Positions 61,846 through 64,000 of a stretch of DNA of 64,000 bases are shown here, one piece after another. The stretch's first letter is position 1; each line of letters opens with the position of its first letter. The position numbers and the translations under genes were made by a program. Under the pieces are notes generated by a model. The model was not told the DNA's origin, did not search any database, and saw only the letters and a list, made by a program, of their open reading frames with translations. The stretch comes from Eremophila alpestris peregrina (lineage: Eukaryota > Chordata > Aves > Passeriformes > Alaudidae), in assembly GCA_009792885.1 (NCBI GenBank), contig WMCF01000015.1:11093403-11157402 (forward strand). Direction: 5' to 3'.

Positions 61846-64000
61846 CTAATGAATAAAATATACAAAGGTGACTTGAGTGAAATCCTCTCAGTGTGCTGAC
61901 AAAGGTAAAATAAAATATTCCCCTTAGGACGTTTTCCTGGCAGAACAACTTGACCCCTGTGTGACTGGCCTTCAGAAAGAAATGGATAATGCTCTAACTA
62001 ACTAATTCAGCCACTGAACTTTTGGGCAATTTTTTGCCAAATGATTGGCGTGTTCCACCATATATACAGCAGATACATCTCAAAGCACCATAAAGTTTTA
62101 GATGAGTATATAATACATTTTTAACTTCAAGTCCCTTGTATGCCAACTGCACTGTTAATTGCTGTGGTTTTTATTTCTAAATGCTGCTTATTTTCTAACC
62201 ATGGATTTCATTTTTTACAAATCCCTCCCCTGCTGCACACCAAGCATTACCCCAGAAATTCAGCTTTGTCCTTGCTTGCTGATGAAATTTTACTGTTATG
62301 TAGTAATTGCAGTGCCCTGAACTCTCATCCTCCTGCAAATTTTATGTTCCTCCAAGGAGACTGTTTCTTCTTAAAGTGATATTATTTCATTGGTCAATGT
62401 GGCTCACTAAGCTTGCCTTTTGCCCCCTTGTTCTTAGACTTTAAAAGGAGACTGTAGCAGTCTGATCCAGCACCTACTGAGAAGAAATCAAAGGCTCCTG
62501 TTGACTTCAGTGAGTGCTGGAGACAGCTCCTAAATAGGATGACTCAAAGTGCAGCTCTAGCCTGGAGGCAGCTATACAGCTGATACTGTGGGGCTTTATT
62601 GTCTCATTGCTTCCAGCTCCAATCTGTGCAGTTTTTTTTGTATAATTATAATTTTGTTGTTGCCAGCCCAATAAATATCATGCTGGATAGGAGAGTTGAA
62701 TTACTGCCTGAAATTTTAACCAGCAAAAATGATCCTGTAATCAGATTTCTTATGTCATGCAGGACTCAGGATTGTGTACAATTCTAATTTTCCTTAAATA
62801 AGCCATAAACATAAAGACCACTCAACAGAAAACACATGGTCTACAAGGCAGCATTCCAGTCAGTGGCTGAGCCAACTGGGGAACACAGTGATGGGCAAGA
62901 AATTTTGAAGGCCATGTCCCAGGACACATGGTCCCTTGTGTTGTCTGTTGTGTCACCCCACAAACTGTGCATGGGCATATTGGCATGGGTCACACTTGTT
63001 TCAGGGACAGATTAACAATTACATAACATGGGGGACAGTGGGCCCCAGCCCATGCTATGACTCCTTGTAGAATACTGGTTTACTGAGAGACTTTGTGAAC
63101 TTCCACAATCTAGTATTCTTATAAAAACAAAGTATGTTAGCACACTTCTGCCCATCCACAACTAACTCAGGCATGTGTTACTGACCAAGAACAGAAAATA
63201 TCCCTGCATCACTGAGATCAGTCACTCTGGACAGGAACAACTCTTACCTTTAAGGTAGGTCAGGTTCTTACTGGACAGTGCACCTCACTGAGGGCCCTGC
63301 CAGGTTTGTGTGCAAGCAACAGCCACCACCAGTAGTTTCTGCCTTTGGGCACCTCTAACAAGTGGAAGAGAGTTAATCATGGTAAAGTTAAATTAACATG
63401 AAATGCCTGACTTGTCTCATTCACATTCCTTTGACAGTAGCATATGTTACTGCTTTACACATGAAAGCTTAATTACAGCATTTTAGGTGGCAAACCAGTT
63501 AATTGTATAAAAATGGGGCCCAGAAGTCTGTGATATGACACCTTTCCGTGCTTCCCTGGGAGATGTCATGAACAAAAGAAGATGTTTATTGTTAACAGCA
63601 TCAGGCTTAGGGCTGCAGGGAAGCATTGCCACTGAAGCCTGGGGTCCCTGTGCACAATCCCGCTATAATGGAGAGCAAAACACATTTTATACAAATTGCT
63701 CTTACTAATAACAAATGTGAAAGGAAAGCTCTTTTTTCTTGCCTGGAACAATACACAATCTCTTGTGCAGGCTTCATATCACCTCACTTCAGATGTTGCT
63801 GATGTAAAACTCCCCAACAGAGATTATCACTCATCACAGCTTTCCTTTATCACTCATCGCGGCTTTCCTCCTACACAGAGCAGGCCAATTTGAACTCTTT
63901 CAACTGCTTATGTCTGGGAGAGAGAAGGCAGTCTGCAGCCATACCTATTTCCTCCTTTGACTAGAAAGGGAGCCTGAGGGGACCAGCTTGGGTGAGGGCA
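61846..64000. other. Intergenic segment, no gene recognised
   Basis: Mixed composition, slightly GC-richer than the intron. It contains a 23-base tandem duplication (63825-63870) and a stretch at about 62462-62522 resembling an old dispersed amniote repeat. No exon or RNA gene is recognised up to the window end. Confidence 0.45.
63825..63870 (+). repeat. Tandem duplication, 23-base unit
   Basis: The units at 63825-63847 and 63848-63870 match at 20 of 23 positions (TATCACTCATC...GCTTTCCT). Two of the three differences make CpGs in the second copy. Confidence 0.9.

Noticed and set aside
1..64000. CRISPR arrays, operons, rRNA and tRNA genes
   Set aside because: None seen. No regularly spaced repeats, no tRNA-type T-loop with matching stems and no rRNA-like sequence was recognised, and the organism is a vertebrate.

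Overview
The window is 64 kb of a bird nuclear genome. This follows from several CR1 LINE copies with the typical avian 3' ends, two copies of an avian-type solo LTR, an AT-rich, CpG-poor background, and very sparse coding sequence. I cannot place the species. Only about 410 bases are confidently coding: the last three coding exons of DIAPH3 (the diaphanous-related formin mDia2) on the + strand, at 509-604, 1044-1103 and 54826-55082.

Layout: 1-508 is the 3' part of a DIAPH3 intron. 509-604 encodes the autoregulatory (DAD) helix and basic patch. After a 439-base intron comes a 60-base exon, then a very large terminal intron of 53,722 bases (1104-54825), and then the last exon, which encodes the conserved C-terminus ending in EVEALLARLRAL. 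The 3' UTR starts at 55083 and probably ends near 56320, after the AATAAA at 56298. The rest (56321-64000) is downstream intergenic DNA.

The terminal intron holds all the clear mobile DNA: a minus-strand solo LTR (about 3670-4222), a degraded plus-strand copy of a related LTR (about 43860-44200), a 1.3-kb minus-strand CR1 with broken ORF2 remnants (11236-12546), shorter CR1 3' ends (4772-4880, 34735-35165, 36281-36345, 46777-46910), and microsatellites. Other points of note are a 28-bp-arm near-perfect hairpin (28973-29035), a GC-richer islet (about 17640-18020) followed by a G-quadruplex motif, and stretches that read like conserved non-coding elements but whose conservation cannot be tested here.

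The DIAPH3 exons work together as the formin tail: the DAD binds the N-terminal inhibitory domain (outside the window) until Rho binding releases it. The DAD exon and the 60-base exon both have phase-1 introns on each side, so either could be skipped without a frameshift.

The most speculative item is a chain of minus-strand, phase-compatible open segments with good splice signals at 57663-61845, ending in a stop codon and AATAAA. It may be an unannotated gene or transcript tail-to-tail with DIAPH3, or a chance assembly of pseudo-exons. No operon, CRISPR array, rRNA, tRNA or other complete gene was recognised.
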